Below, one piece after another: positions 49,901 through 61,420 of a stretch of DNA of 64,000 nt. The first letter of the stretch is position 1; each line of letters opens with the position of its first letter. The notes beneath the pieces were generated by a model. It made no database searches. It saw only the letters and a program-made list of their open reading frames with translations, and had not been told where the DNA came from. The position numbers and the translations under genes are program-made. The DNA comes from Chaunax sp. Z400 (lineage: Eukaryota > Chordata > Actinopteri > Lophiiformes > Chaunacidae), in contig CM075197.1 in assembly GCA_037577475.1 (NCBI GenBank), positions 10,216,018 to 10,280,017 on the forward strand. Reading direction: 5' to 3'.

Positions 49901-51848
49901 TGGCCTCAAACACATTGTCTCAAGGTATGCTGGGAAACTCCACCCACCTGTCCTCAACAGGCTACAGTATCTATTAACCCATTGTGCAAAACCACAGTGG
50001 TTGTTTCAACTGTTATTAAACATTAATTTTCATAAGGGCAAAAGACGTCAGTAACCAAACATTAAACAGGACAGCTGCAGAACAATAAACAAGTACATGT
50101 GAATCTATTCTGGTGTGTGCTATTGACACAACTGTTAAGAACATTCCATGTAACAGATCTGAATGTGAATTAAAGATTTTAGAAGCTGAGTAGAACCTGA
50201 TACCTGAGTAGAGTTTTACAAAACAAAAGTATCATTTATCCAACTTTTCTCACATAACAAAAGGGCTGTTTCCCATGAAAAGTAGTGAAGTACAAGTAGA
50301 AAGTGGTATGAACAGCAAACAGGCTATTCAAGTAAAGCAGCTCTAATTTGTGGGGCACTTAAGCACATGAGTAATATACTTAGTCACAGTGTGGAATGTA
50401 ACTAAGTACTAAAAAAAAGCAAATGTTCACAGTACTTGGTTTGTTTAAATGAACCAAACTCAAGTAAACTGAGTTTGACAGTTTTCTTGATGCCAAAGTA
50501 ACTAAAATAAAATGAGTTTATTAACAAGTTGATAAATACTGAGTTTGGTCAACTAAGTATTTCTAATTAAATTACATTACATTACATTTTACAGTGTAGT
50601 GGGGTAACCATGGCGTCATACTTAGAAGTATAGGGCCAATGAGGATGAGCTGCAATAAAATATGAACCATAAAAAGTACAGGTTTTTAAATGTACATCAA
50701 GAAATGATGCATGTGTCTACTGAACTATATTTGGTAGAAAGGGATTGCTCATGTGGACTTTGAACGTAATTTGTGCACATGTTTATATTACTTAACAACA
50801 TAATCTACAACTATGGAATAGAGCAACAATCATTATAAAGAGGACATATATTAGTGTTGGTATAATGCGAGCTGTAAATACTATTCTTATCATATATTTT
50901 TCGTTTTTATGTCTGGCAGAAACAGTTTGACATAATGAAGGAAGGATTAGAATTTAGCCATGTCTATTAAAAGTTGATAACATTTGGTCTTTTGGCTCTT
51001 CTTGTTCTCAGTTCCCTTTGCATGAGGCAACACTCAAAATAACCAGAATGCCATTCAGTACAGCGCATATCACCAGCAAGGCTAAACAATCCGGCCTGTC
51101 GAGCTGGCCTGACCATCCCCACCCCTCCACGAGGGGGTTAGTGTGATCCAAATGAAAATTCTGATACACCAGATTTAAATATATTTTCATTTTATTTTTG
51201 GCAACAAAAAAAAAGGAATTCATGTATTCAACTTTTTCTACTTGATTACCATCTTGCTGTCTCATGTGATGTATTATCTCTACCTTTCTGCCTGCAGCCT
51301 CTCCTGCGTGTTTGCTGCACTCGGCGCTGAGGGGAGCATCTGATCCCTGCTCACGGTCTTGCAGGCCCAGGATGGCGCTGACAGCTGATCTCTTTCCTAT
51401 CCCCGCCCGGCCCAGCACCACCAGCCTCAGCTCTGTCCGGCACCAGACGGTCAGGAAATAAACACACAACTGATTATTTAACTTGTATACTGTAGGCCTA
51501 CTTTGTTTATATGTGAGACATACTGGATGTATTCTGTATTTGTTGTACAGATAGAAAACACATTTTTCAAATGGTTCCACTTCATGACAGTACGAAAATG
51601 TGAATATCCTTCTTTTTCAAGTGTTTCTTTACGGATAGCGGTAAATGTGGCATCATATCTCCAAGTGGTGGCAGCGCCCTTTTACATTTACAGCTGGTCT
51701 CTTCTCATGTCAAACCGCGCAAGTACCGAAAACACGCAAAGTCTGGCCCGTCTCTGACTTCCTCCTGTCATATCTCACAAACACAGCTGTTAGAGTGCGT
51801 TTCATTATATTTCTCCACCCTACCTGTTAGTGCAGCGGATGCTGACAT
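46919..51848 (-). CDS. GIMAP/AIG1-type GTPase-like protein, probably nucleotide-binding deficient
   Basis: Exons join(51848-51824, 51432-51284, 47773-46919) give 342 residues. Both junctions are GT-AG with matching phases (1 and 0), and the first exon encodes MSASAALT. Exon 2 carries the nucleotide-binding start ELRLVVLGRAGIGKRSAVSA. Exon 3 carries VVVVSSPDWF, then SSFIALSSPGPHAFLLCVP, LFTHTEELEEDESL and the family's Trp/Leu helices. The AIG1 domain covers about residues 10-220. Residues 200-260 are Glu-rich and probably helical. Residues 304-333 form a Gly-rich hydrophobic segment with GxxxG spacing, before a Lys/Arg-rich end, fitting a C-terminal membrane anchor. GIMAPs are immune-cell GTPases on ER, Golgi or lysosomal membranes. 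Here the P-loop reads GRAGIGKR (residues 16-23), with Arg where Ser/Thr should bind magnesium. The DTPG switch II motif is SSPD (63-66). GTP binding is therefore doubtful. Intron 2 (3.5 kb) holds a minisatellite and a transposon. Family certain; which GIMAP is not clear. Confidence 0.9.
48001..49276. repeat. 27-bp minisatellite with 81-bp higher-order units (GIMAP intron 2)
   Basis: About 47 tandem units of 27 bases with consensus like ACTACTTGGTTAGGTTTAGG + CACCAAA. Because 27 is divisible by three, long frames are open on both strands: + 47917-48852 (NYLVRFRYQ-type nonapeptides) and - 48732-47995 (VVLVPKSNQ-type). From about 48223 to 48708 three unit variants alternate in a fixed order six times, an 81-base higher-order repeat. 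From 48780 on the order is looser. The array ends in GGGTTTAGGTTGAGGAAAAG, sequence I know from interspersed fish repeats, so it probably grew from part of one. No evidence that the frames are translated. Confidence 0.92.
49436..50601. mobile_element. 1.17-kb element with 16-bp perfect terminal inverted repeats (GIMAP intron 2)
   Basis: CACTACACTGTAAAAT at 49436-49451 is matched exactly by its inverse at 50586-50601. The interior is AT-rich with repeated ACTTAAG/CTCAAGT motifs and codes for nothing. It is a non-autonomous DNA transposon of the ACTGTAAAA-ended type common in fish. No clean target-site duplication was found outside the repeats, so the superfamily is open. Confidence 0.75.
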
Positions 51849-51960
51849 TTGTGCTCCTGCTCACTGCCGTATAAAGCGTTGAATCAGGGATGAACGCACT
51901 TCCTAGTTCCAGCAGGATGACTCAGCCCTGCCTCTGTGGACGGACTGCAACAGAGGTGAA
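51849..51960 (-). promoter_or_regulatory. Probable promoter of the GIMAP-type gene
   Basis: Directly upstream of the first exon, the - strand has an AP-1-type TGAGTCA (51924-51918) and an AGGAAGTG ETS-like site (near 51905-51898). Both are typical of leukocyte genes. No TATA box was seen. The transcription start is not defined. Confidence 0.35.
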
Positions 51961-52099
51961 CATGAACACAGCTCCATCTGTTGAGGTGAAGGGATTCTCA
52001 AACGGTGTCCCGGGGACCGCCCAGGTCCGCTTCTCATGTCATTTCAGTCTATTTGTGTTTTGTCACATCAGATACAGCGTGAAGAAGTCTCATTAGACT

Positions 52100-53700
52100 T
52101 TATGTAAATATTGATTCAGTGATTTATTATATTGTATGATTTTTATAACTTAATCCAAAGAGTCAAACATCTATTATCTAGACAGCACTCAGAGAGCAGA
52201 AAACCTGTTTCTCCCATTATGTCATTACACCTCATATGACTCCTTAATCATGGAAACTTAATCCGAGAATCATTATTAGTTATTGTAGGGTTTATTATAG
52301 GGTTTGGAATAAGAAAAACTTAACTGAATCAACACAGTTGCAGCTACAATTTGATCTTAGCTTACAGTATTATTATGTTATCTCACAGTAGTGAATTTTC
52401 CATGAGTACTATAAATTTAAACATTCTGTGTCACCAGATCCAGAACGTTACTTGGATCTAGATCAGATCTTGATGTGTGGTAGATCTTTGGGGGATGTCA
52501 TCGTGTAATTTTTGTCCAAGCATTGTCGGCATTATCCACCAGGTTAGAGCAAAAATCAACTGTTTCTTAGACCATACCCTACCTGTCCAAAAAATACCTC
52601 AAAATATGATCATACCTTTTTGAGTAATCCTGCAAACAAACAAACAAACAAACGTATTACATGTAAATGTCCTGCATTGAAAATTACATGTATACTTATG
52701 TAAAAGTAGACTAAGTATACTTAGGAAAATGTAAGCAATAAAAGCAGAAATACAGAGAATACTGTTATAGCTATTACACTATCATTATTATAACTTATGC
52801 ATTAATGTGAGAGCCGCATTTTACAGTCATACTGCAGCTTTATCAGGTGGAGTTTATGTTAAACATTTTGTGTAGGATTGCAATGAATGACTATTGTCAT
52901 GATGGATTCATCTTCTTAAAAATTCAAAATGTTCTACATTTTTAGAAACTTTTTACAAACCAAAAAAGATGATGACATTGCCATCACAATTTCACCATTC
53001 AATGTTTTTACATGAAAAATGACTGATTACCACAAATTTTGTATTTTATTATTTATTATTATATTTTATTTTATTATTTTTTCTATTTTTGAAATGTCTA
53101 TTGTTTTCAGAGCTACTTTAGAATATAATTTTAATAGGATTTATTTTATTATTCACTTTAAAATATTTACATTCCTGCAACAAATGCTCCAAGGAGCGCA
53201 TCATAATGCAGTTGATAAGGGCATGCCATAACTAGGAGCAGCATGTTTCCCAGAGCCCCCTATTAATTTGTATTTTGGTTCACAACCACACTATATTATA
53301 CATATTAATGAATATTAGTTAACTAAATATCTAAATTTGCATTGATTTTATTTACGTTTTTATTATTTCTTAAAAAGTTAACAGAAATGTCCAAATAAGG
53401 CCTTTCTGACATATAACAGAATTGATTTCAAAAATCTGTATCCACACCAGGATCAAGATCTGCCTAAAAACTCTTCTTGGTCCATCCCTCCACAGTATTT
53501 TGTTAAAATCTGTTATTGACCTTTTGAGATATCCTGTATACAAACAGACCTCTGGTCATCCTCTGGTCACCATGAATGTCTGTACGGTGATCCATCCAGA
53601 GGGTTGGTGTAATACTTCACCCTGAACCAAAGTGATGAACCTACATTCTGGCAGAGCCATCCTTAGAGCTCCGCTGCTAACATCACTCATACAAAGGTAG
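52100..53700. other. Intergenic spacer with family A and B fragments
   Basis: The 2.5 kb between the GIMAP promoter and the HMGXB4 3' end has no gene. It carries family A pieces on the - strand at 52175-52200, 52430-52655 and about 53430-53570, and a family B piece at about 52655-52760 (GTCCTGCATTGAAAA, ACTTATGTAAAAGTAGAC). The rest is AT-rich. Confidence 0.55.
52430..52655 (-). repeat. Dispersed family A, copy 7
   Basis: CCAGATCCAGAACG, GATCTAGATCAGATCTTGAT, TACCTCAAAATATGATCATA and TTTTGAGTAATCCTGC followed by four AAAC units. It is the reverse-complement orientation of copy 1. Its outer edge CTAGACAGCACTCAGAGAGC is seen at 52177-52196, separated by unrelated sequence. Confidence 0.6.
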
Positions 53701-53717
53701 AAGGGAACAGGTCAAAT

Positions 53718-54338
53718 TTTATTGCTGCCATGATTATGAACAGCTCCTGATTACAACAAGGGTGCACCTAAAGGTGTTTTCACCCACTTTTGACACTCTA
53801 CACTACAGTCACAATTTAAACAGTGTGCACAGCAAAATATCAAATGTATAAAACGGCAACAGCACTATTTACATGGTAAAAGAAAAAATAAGCAGGTGTC
53901 AAATATATTACGTTACATTGATGACAACAGCTTTAACGGTCCTGTACATTTTAGTAAAAAAATCAAATATGTAGTTATGTACAGAACAGTCAACAGTCTC
54001 ACACACAATCAAACCCACTGAACATACCAGCACACACTCATTCATTCAACACTGAACATACCAGCACACACTCATTCATTCAACAGCACACTCTGCAGTA
54101 ACAGTAAAACTAAGCTGACATCCCATGATATAACATGTTCAGTAAAATGTTTCACGTAAAAATAGAATAATTGTAAAATTAAGAGGACAGGGCTTTTAAA
54201 AAAATACTTTAAAAACATGTTGACACTAGAAATATCTAAGTTTTCAGATGCCAAGAAGTGACTTAAATTCACGTTCACTCCAGTCAAACACGTTGACGTC
54301 TGATCCCACATCACTCCACGCCGATTATCATCGTTCAC
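53718..54338 (-). terminator. 3' UTR and poly(A) signal of HMGXB4
   Basis: TTTATT on the + strand at 53718-53723 (AATAAA on the - strand) lies 615 bases beyond the stop codon. Within the UTR, 54017-54050 and 54051-54084 are an exact 34-base tandem duplication. It contains CATTCATTCA runs. Confidence 0.6.
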
Positions 54339-57300
54339 TCACAGCCCCGGCATGATGTAGGCGATGTTATCCAACGTATTTGACTGTAAAAGAGAGGAGA
54401 GAGCTTCGTTACAAACATTTGTTGTGAAAAGAAAAAGTAATAAAAACACCCACCCAGCACTTATAAAAGCTAATACTACACACCAGGACGTTTCGAGGGC
54501 ATCCGTTTAACTGTGGTATCTGTGCTGTGAGACAGGTGAGCGGTCCCAGCGCACACAGGATGGAGTCCAGAAGAACAGAGAGACTCCCGGACACCGCCAC
54601 CATCCCCTGAAAACAAACATTGGTCACATGACTAACCTGTTCTCCTGCATAGCAACAGCTTTCAGAGCATACCAAACTGTATTTTTTCTTATTTTTGGTT
54701 AGGTTAAAGTACCAAAATAATTTTTTCTTTCTTTAAAAAAGTTTTCTTAACAGTGTGATGGTTCTGTATGTGATCAGATGACTTTTTATTAACTATTTAT
54801 TTATTTGTTGTATTTCTACTGCACAGACACATAGTGTTATTTAATGGAGTGCATGTGAAAGAGAGTAATGTAGGCTATGACACGGTTCTATATGCATCCA
54901 TAATATTCAAAGTAAATATGTAAGTAAGTATGTTCAGCGGATAAAATAATAAAGAGAGAAAGAAAAAAAGAGAGAGAGTGTATGTGTGTGTGTGTGTGTG
55001 TGGGGGGGGGGGGTGTTAGAGCTTTCCTCTAGTTTTATTTTCTTTATAAATGAGCTGACAGTGTGAAGCTGGGCGTCTTAAGACGATGTTGGTGAGTCAT
55101 CATCGAAATATGCACTCAGCCCTGTGACTGTATTCTTGTATAGCACTCAGCTGAGCAAAGATGTTTTACTGAGGTACTGCGGGAGGATCCACTGGAAGAA
55201 AATCTAACTGGTAGAAGCAGCAAGAGTTCTCCCAAGTAACTCTGCTGAAGATATTTTACAATCTGAGGCCAAGGCAAACCAGTTCAAGAACATAAACAGT
55301 GTAGAGAGGAGAGACACGAGTGGATTTTCTGCCTTATATGACAGAATGTTAAGATACAGCTGAAGATTTTACTACATCACCGCTAAAGATAGACATTAAC
55401 TTTATCTGTACCCGGGTCCCTGGTTGAGCTCCAGTATGTACACACATGCAAACTAACCTCTGTTTCCTGTAGCCGGTGCCCAATCAGGGACAGGGACTCT
55501 CCTAGGAGCTGCAGGTGAGCTGCAGCATCTATGGGATCCACATCTGGGACTCGTGCAGGAGACAGGGACAGTGTGGCGGGCGCTCTGTTCGGTGACACTA
55601 TAGCTGTTCCTGTTCCAGCAACTTCAATGAAAAAAAAACATCATTAAAAAAAACAACAATAATAAGAGAAGAGTTGAGAAATGTTAAATCCTCCTTATGA
55701 ATCAGTTGGACATTTTCGCGCTACTGTCCAACACACCTTTGCCTTTGCTCTCACTGGTGCTTTTGTGTTTGACTGTGGTGGCCTCAGCTTTGTTCTGTTT
55801 GTGCTGCAGATACTGAGCTTTCTGCTTCCAAACCTGCACGGAAAATAAACAGGAAGCTTAGTGAACCGCCCCAACTCCAAACACTAACGATGATGTTTAA
55901 AGGCTATCATATCAAATAAGGAAAAAACATACTAATTTGTCTTTCTCTGGCAATGCTTTCCACACCTCTGCCAACTTTTTGCTGAGCTCACCAAACACTG
56001 CAGTTTAGACATAGAAGCATATTGTTTAAAATGTGTATTTTAATAACTCAGTGTCATTCCATGAATTATACTGTCTTCGCATTACCCACCTAGTCCTGGT
56101 TGTTCTGCATTAATGTTGACTCTGTACTCCTTACAAAACACCTGATAGGCTGATGCATTCTTCTTCTTGGGCTGAGGGAGGACACACAAATTAACCAATA
56201 ATGCATGCCAACGTTTTTTTTGCGTTAGTTTTCTACAAAGCAAGGCCGGTTGTTAGGAGGTTCAGTTCGGTTGGTGATTTCATGCTAGCTGAATAATTAC
56301 TTCAGGTTTCTGTCATTCATAGCTTATCTCTAATTTTTCTGTTCGCAAGAAATGAGACTGAGCAGCATCTTACCTTCTCCTTTTCCTTCTCATGTTTTTC
56401 CCGATCTTTCTCATCTTTCTTTTTCTTCTTCTCCGTCATTGCAACATTGCCTTGATGGTGGTGTGGAGGGACGGGCGTGCTCATGGCATACATTGGACCA
56501 ACAGCGCTGTGAGTGACAGTGGGATGGGAGTGGCTGTGGCTCCTCGATGAGTCTGATGAGTGTCGGACAAAGATAAACAGTAATGAGGTATTGTATCTGT
56601 ATCGACACATTCAGCTCAGAGTTCAGTTTGTAGTGCAGTTTTGTTTTGGGTGGCAGATATCTTTAAAACTAGTAACACAACAGACTTAAATGAACGTTTA
56701 AGCTCATCTTTTACAGCTACTGCTCACCTCTTTTACTTCATAGTACCTGGGCTCCAGACTAGGGGTGGGCGATATTGACAAAATATGTTATCTTGATATT
56801 TTCTGGGATTTCGTTGACAACATTTACTAGACAATATTTTGAATACTTCAAAATGTGTTCATAAAAATCTTATATTGTACTTTTTTTTATCAGTTTCCAT
56901 ACAAAATGGTGAAACTGAATGATTGTAAACAGGCGTGAGGGTGGAGATAAATGTTTTTGTTTCATTTAAATCACAGCTAACGCAACAAGTTTGCAGTTAA
57001 CAAAGAAGTTACAAAGTAACTTTTTTTGTTTGTAGGCAAAAATGAACAAAAATAAATGAATAAAACTGTCATACACTGATGTGCTGTAATAAACAAAAAG
57101 TACACACATTATCTAATTATGAAGTTGCAAATAAACGGTTAAATTTACTGCATTTAAATTCTAATGAAGTCATAGTTTTAGCGTGAAGAAATTGTTATGC
57201 TGAATTCTGCAGCTTAATTTCTAACGTCCTTTCTCCCCAGATTTTGCCGTTTCACAGAAGCAACCATCTGACAAAACAGAAAGAAAATGTGGAACTGTGC

Positions 57301-60300
57301 TGATAAGTGCCATGCCTGCAAGTTCAGTTTCCTCTCTCCTAGCAAACAGTAAAAAGCTGACTCATTCAGACACAGCTGCTTCTTGGCAGTTCCTCCATGC
57401 TGTCTTGTTTTTAAAATGGCTCAACCTTCTCTTAAGCTGCCCTTTTATAAACTGTGATCGTTTGTGAGTCGCCTCCGTCACTCAGGTCCAGCCACTGTAC
57501 TAACGGTACTGAGACGGTCTCCTGTAGATACGTTGGGTCTGAGCTGTGCCTTTACAGGCCTGATAACCTGTTCAAAGGCAGCTGTCTGCACACCCAGTTT
57601 GTGTTTGGTAAAATAATATTTTCATATTTTTTTTGGATCAGATCCCACTTTCAAACAGTGAACTCACCTCCGAATCCTTTGCTGTGCTTCTTGTCCTTCC
57701 CACTCTTATCCTTGTCTCTGTCTTTCTCTTTGTCCTTTTTCTTCTTGCTTTTTTTGCTCTTCTTTTTCTTCTTTGACAGGTGTGTATATGAATCGTCTAT
57801 AACCAGTTCACCAGCCTCCAGTTCACCCCCAGATGAAGAGCTATCATCTCCCATGCCACCTCCATAATGACCTGTATGACAAAGAATAAACATCTGAGTA
57901 ATTTAAGGTGGTGCGCTACATTAGGACCACAGGTGTCCAATAATATCTATAATAGCAGCATCTGTACCAATTCTGCTTCATTCATCATTTAACAATAATG
58001 GATAAATAATCATTATTGATAATTGAGTTTCCTACTGATGCATGATGTGAAAGTCAAATAAATGTACTTAATATTACTTAACTGGCCAATTAAATAGTCT
58101 AGAAAGATGAAGGGTGTAATGATTGTATTTTATGTGCCACCATTTTAGTTCTTAAAGAGTCAGATACTATATGTATTATTTTATTTCACTTGAAAGATCG
58201 AACTTAAACTGTAGTGGTATACAATTGATGTTTTCCAGCAGCATTAAGAGGAAGATAGCATAGCTATCATCCCCTGGAACATACGGTATCTTCACCTTCC
58301 ACCTCCACCTCTTTCCCAACTACAGGCAGTGGATCTCGACTCTGCTGTAGTTTCTTCTTGGGCGACTTTGAGAGCTGCATCCTGTCTCTATCCTTCTCTT
58401 TTTTTACACCCCCTTTGGATGAGTGAGGCGTGAACGGGAAGCTCTCTCCTTCCTCTTTCTCTGGTGACATGATGAGCTTCATCTTCAGCCCGTCAGCCTC
58501 GCGTAACGTCAAGGGTTCCTCTTTAGGAGTTCCACCGTGGAAGAGGGACGACTTTGAGGAGGAGGACGAGTGCTTCTTGGAGGACGATGACGATGAGGAC
58601 ACGGGGCGGGAGTGAGGCAGGGAGTGACTTCCTTTGCTTCCACCACCACTGCTGCTGTCACGTTTGCGGTCCTTGGAGGAGTGCGAGGAGAAGGAGGGGT
58701 AGGAGGGTTTCTTGTGCAGATGGGGACTGGGGTCTGAGCCTGTGGCCATTGGAGAGGTGATAGCCTGCAGGAGGCCCATCGCTGTATCTGTCGGGTGGGA
58801 GGATGAGGGGGATGAGAGAGGAGGGGAGCGGTCTGCAGACTTGTGCTTTTTCTTGTGGGGAGGTGGACCTGAACCATCGTGGTCTGAAACAGGGACAAAA
58901 AAAGAACCAGACAAAAAGTAACTACAGACACTACTGAGTCTAATCTGGTAGATTTAAATATTATTATGACATGTTCTCTCACCTCTGTAATAGTAGTCAT
59001 CACTATGTTTCTTTTTCTTTTTATGGGAGTCCCCTCCAAGCAGGAAAAGTTCAGAATCCTGATTTGGAATAAATAAATTGCTATTAACCTATTCATAGAT
59101 AAAATATAGTATATATGTAATAAAATATTAGAATGTGCAATAACATCATAACTAGTGGCTTAATGTCTTAAAAGCATTGCAGGGCGATTAATCAGATTTT
59201 ATTTTCAAATTGCTATTTTGGCTCCCAACAATTATGAAAACAAGATAATCCATATAAAACTATCATTCTGCTGCATTATGTTTCACAACGATGCACTCCT
59301 TTTGTCTTTCGTTATAAATCCAGCGCACCCCTTTCCTTTACAACAGTACACTTCTGTCACTTCTTAAAAGCCAAAGTCAGTTTCAGGCAGGCTGTGGCAT
59401 GTTTAATTTAGAGCGAAAAGTGGAAAGACTGAGAAAGCAAAAATGGAAAGGGAGGAGGAAGCAAACCCAGAGACAGATGGTACCGAAGAGATGGAGAACA
59501 AACAAAATGAGAAGGAGATGTACGTAAAAAAAAACAGTGAAGAAAAACAAATGAACGATAAAAAGAGACGACATCGAAGATGGCGGAGAAGAGACAGAAA
59601 AAGCCAGGGGTGAAAAGAGACAGGAGAAACCTGTCCACCTTCCCCTCTCCTCCCCCCTAACCCCACCCCTTCCTTGCTCCCCAAAATAAACCCCCCACCT
59701 GTTCCTCCACCTATTCCTGTGTATATTGTGTATACTGTATATTAAATGTTGTGAAAGTGTTGAAATGAATTACATCATCTTGTCTATGCTTTTCTGAGTT
59801 CATGTAGTTTTAATATGTTGTTATAAAATGATGCAGACTCCAAGGTTCTGAATTTAACTCTAAACTTGGTTTGGAGCAGATCCGACATGATAAAGGTTGA
59901 ATTTTGCTTCCAACTGTAAATATTTTTATTGATGTTAAACCATGACTCAAAGTTATTATGGACAGATAACTTACCTTAGGCCGTTTCTTAGAAGATTTTC
60001 TGACCTGAGCAGCAATCTCCTCTTCCTCCCTGAGCAGGTCTTTATATGACCTCCTCTTCTCTCTCTGGCTACGACCTGCTACAAGACCCCTGTCACCTTC
60101 CATCCCCATATCTACAATAAATTAAATGAGTATCATAAATCCTTTCTTGTAAATTTGATAACATTGAGTATATTTAACGTAGGCCTCATTAAATCTAGGT
60201 CTCTTGAAGGAGAACATTTCAAAAGTTACAGTTCATCATGGTAGTGACATTACTTATCATTGTGTTTCTCACTGCAAATTATGTTTGATTAGGTTGTATA

Positions 60301-60368
60301 GTAGGAATATAAAACTACATTTAGTTCTTACCCATTCCTCCTTTACTCTTGATCTCCTCAAAAGCCAT
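54339..60368 (-). CDS. HMGXB4 (HMG-box domain containing 4), complete coding region
   Basis: Twelve coding exons: 60368-60332, 60111-59975, 59058-58983, 58883-58296, 57871-57668, 56552-56374, 56171-56090, 55997-55933, 55833-55737, 55621-55458, 54606-54484, 54383-54339. All introns are GT-AG, phases agree, and the total is 1797 bases (598 residues), the length of vertebrate HMGXB4. Landmarks: [11 protein letters not shown] start; [20 protein letters not shown] (residues 24-43); [46 protein letters not shown], then a long Lys-rich stretch; HMG box about residues 408-475 ([34 protein letters not shown]); C-terminal [19 protein letters not shown] and an end in AYIMPGL. The HMG box bends and binds DNA; the protein is nuclear and has been linked to Wnt signalling and transcriptional control. 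For exon 4 the donor AAG|GTGAAG (58296) was preferred over a GTATGT 11 bases on, because only it keeps the phase. Nothing is broken. Confidence 0.97.
54691..54714. repeat. Single stray unit of the 27-bp minisatellite (HMGXB4 intron 11)
   Basis: TTGGTTAGGTTAAAGTACCAAAA matches a variant unit in the GIMAP-intron array (near 48740 and 49200) without a mismatch over 23 bases. Only this one unit is present. Unit and array are 5.4 kb apart in neighbouring genes. Confidence 0.7.
54983..55013. repeat. (TG)n followed by G12 (HMGXB4 intron 11)
   Basis: About 19 bases of TG run directly into a homopolymer of 12 G. Confidence 0.9.
56760..57460. mobile_element. Probable hAT-type repeat fragment (HMGXB4 intron)
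   Basis: The left edge reads CTAGGGGTGGGCGATATTGA then ATATGTTATCTTGATAT, a terminus I know from fish interspersed repeats. The inner sequence to about 57460 is AT-rich and non-coding. The right edge could not be placed, so the end coordinate is approximate. Confidence 0.4.
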
Positions 60369-61104
60369 GGCTTTATCAAGACGTTTATTTGTCACAGTAT
60401 TTCACTGACAAAATAAGGCAGGATACTGACCTGTAAAGAGAATACCAAGAAAAAAAAATCAAATGCAAGTTAGGCTACTGAATGAATGAAAAGTATATTT
60501 TGCACAATTAAAAGCAGTTTAATGTTACACAATAACAACTGGAAAACTTGGTCATACTTAAGAATATTGTAACTTAACGTTGCATATATAAAATGGTAAT
60601 TACACCGGGACACGGTTGCTACAACTCTTCGTGCTGGTCCTGCACAGAGTGCTGGAGCTGCATGTATCCCTGACCATAACACTACTCAAAGATGGACAAG
60701 TGCTCAAAGACCGGCTGCTTCATGAGAAAAGTATCGTCTGGGTTACAATACAATAATAATGAGGTCTGTCATGATGAAGACCACGAAAGGATAGCTAAAC
60801 AAATTCCCGCCTACTTTCATAAAGATATACAAACACACCCCCTCTCAATTTACTTTGAGGATTTAGCATCGCAACATTTACAGCAACTGAATCAGTACAG
60901 CTGACCGTGCCCTCAGCTTGCCGGTGAATGCAGATGAGGAAAGTCCCAGGCTTTCACCGACAGCTAGGCCGTGGTAGCATCTTGTTCACAAAATACTGCG
61001 GCGGACGTGCATTCAACTATGCTCATATCTTAAAACCCTCTGGGTGGTAGCATGTGTAGTTTATAAACGGGGAAAATAGATAAAAATATGTGTATATTAA
61101 ATAT

Positions 61105-61170
61105 TACTACCTCTACGGGCTCTCCAATTTACGCGGGTCCGTCCGCCATGTTTTATTTCCGGTGAAACAA
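61105..61170 (-). promoter_or_regulatory. HMGXB4 core promoter and probable non-coding first exon
   Basis: On the - strand an ETS-type ACCGGAAAT (61163-61155) is followed by AAAACATGGCGGAC (61154-61140), a YY1-like start-region element. A donor GTAGTA follows at 61110. The matching acceptor TTTACAG|GTCAG at 60431/60430 opens the exon with the HMGXB4 start codon. The first exon holds a tiny upstream frame, MADGPA then stop (61149-61129). TATA-less ETS/YY1 promoters are typical of housekeeping genes. The splice model is inferred; no transcript was available. Confidence 0.6.
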
Positions 61171-61414
61171 CAGACGTATTCATGAAGGGGAGGAGCTTTG
61201 GTATTGCAGCCAATGATCGTAGAGGAAAATAGCCATATTAGCAATACATTAGCTAAAGCTCTGTTGGCAAGGTATCCCACTATCCTCAATGAAAAGTACA
61301 AAAGGCCCTCTCATTTAATCTGTTGACACTGAAATAAGAATATTACATTTCAGCAGAATCCCCAAAAAAAGACAGACCATTCTGTATCACTTCTAATGAA
61401 AGACAACACATTGA

Positions 61415-61420
61415 TTTATT
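61415..61420 (-). terminator. Candidate poly(A) signal of ANKRD54
   Basis: TTTATT on the + strand (AATAAA on the - strand), about 740 bases beyond the ANKRD54 stop and about 250 bases before the HMGXB4 first exon. The 3' UTR would then include the (CA)n run at 61636-61662. Confidence 0.45.

Noticed and set aside
51433..51580. N-terminal extension of the GIMAP exon 2 frame as coding
   Set aside because: The stretch holds a polypyrimidine tract and acceptor. The ATG exon at 51848-51824 joins in frame with a proper donor and gives the compact N-terminus usual for the family.
57454..57867. A 137-codon + strand frame over HMGXB4 exon 5
   Set aside because: Its Phe/Leu/Ser-rich part is the antisense of the Lys-rich HMGXB4 segment.
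58267..58295. Extension of HMGXB4 exon 4 to the GTATGT donor at 58284
   Set aside because: It gives phase 0, whereas the next exon needs one carried base. The GTGAAG donor after 58296 gives the right phase and an uninterrupted protein.
58509..59096. A 195-codon - strand frame over HMGXB4 exon 4
   Set aside because: Out-of-frame shadow of exon 4. The correct frame joins phase-consistent exons and matches HMGXB4.
60692..60904. A 70-codon + strand frame in HMGXB4 intron 1
   Set aside because: No family resemblance, no splice context, and it lies in an intron on the opposite strand.
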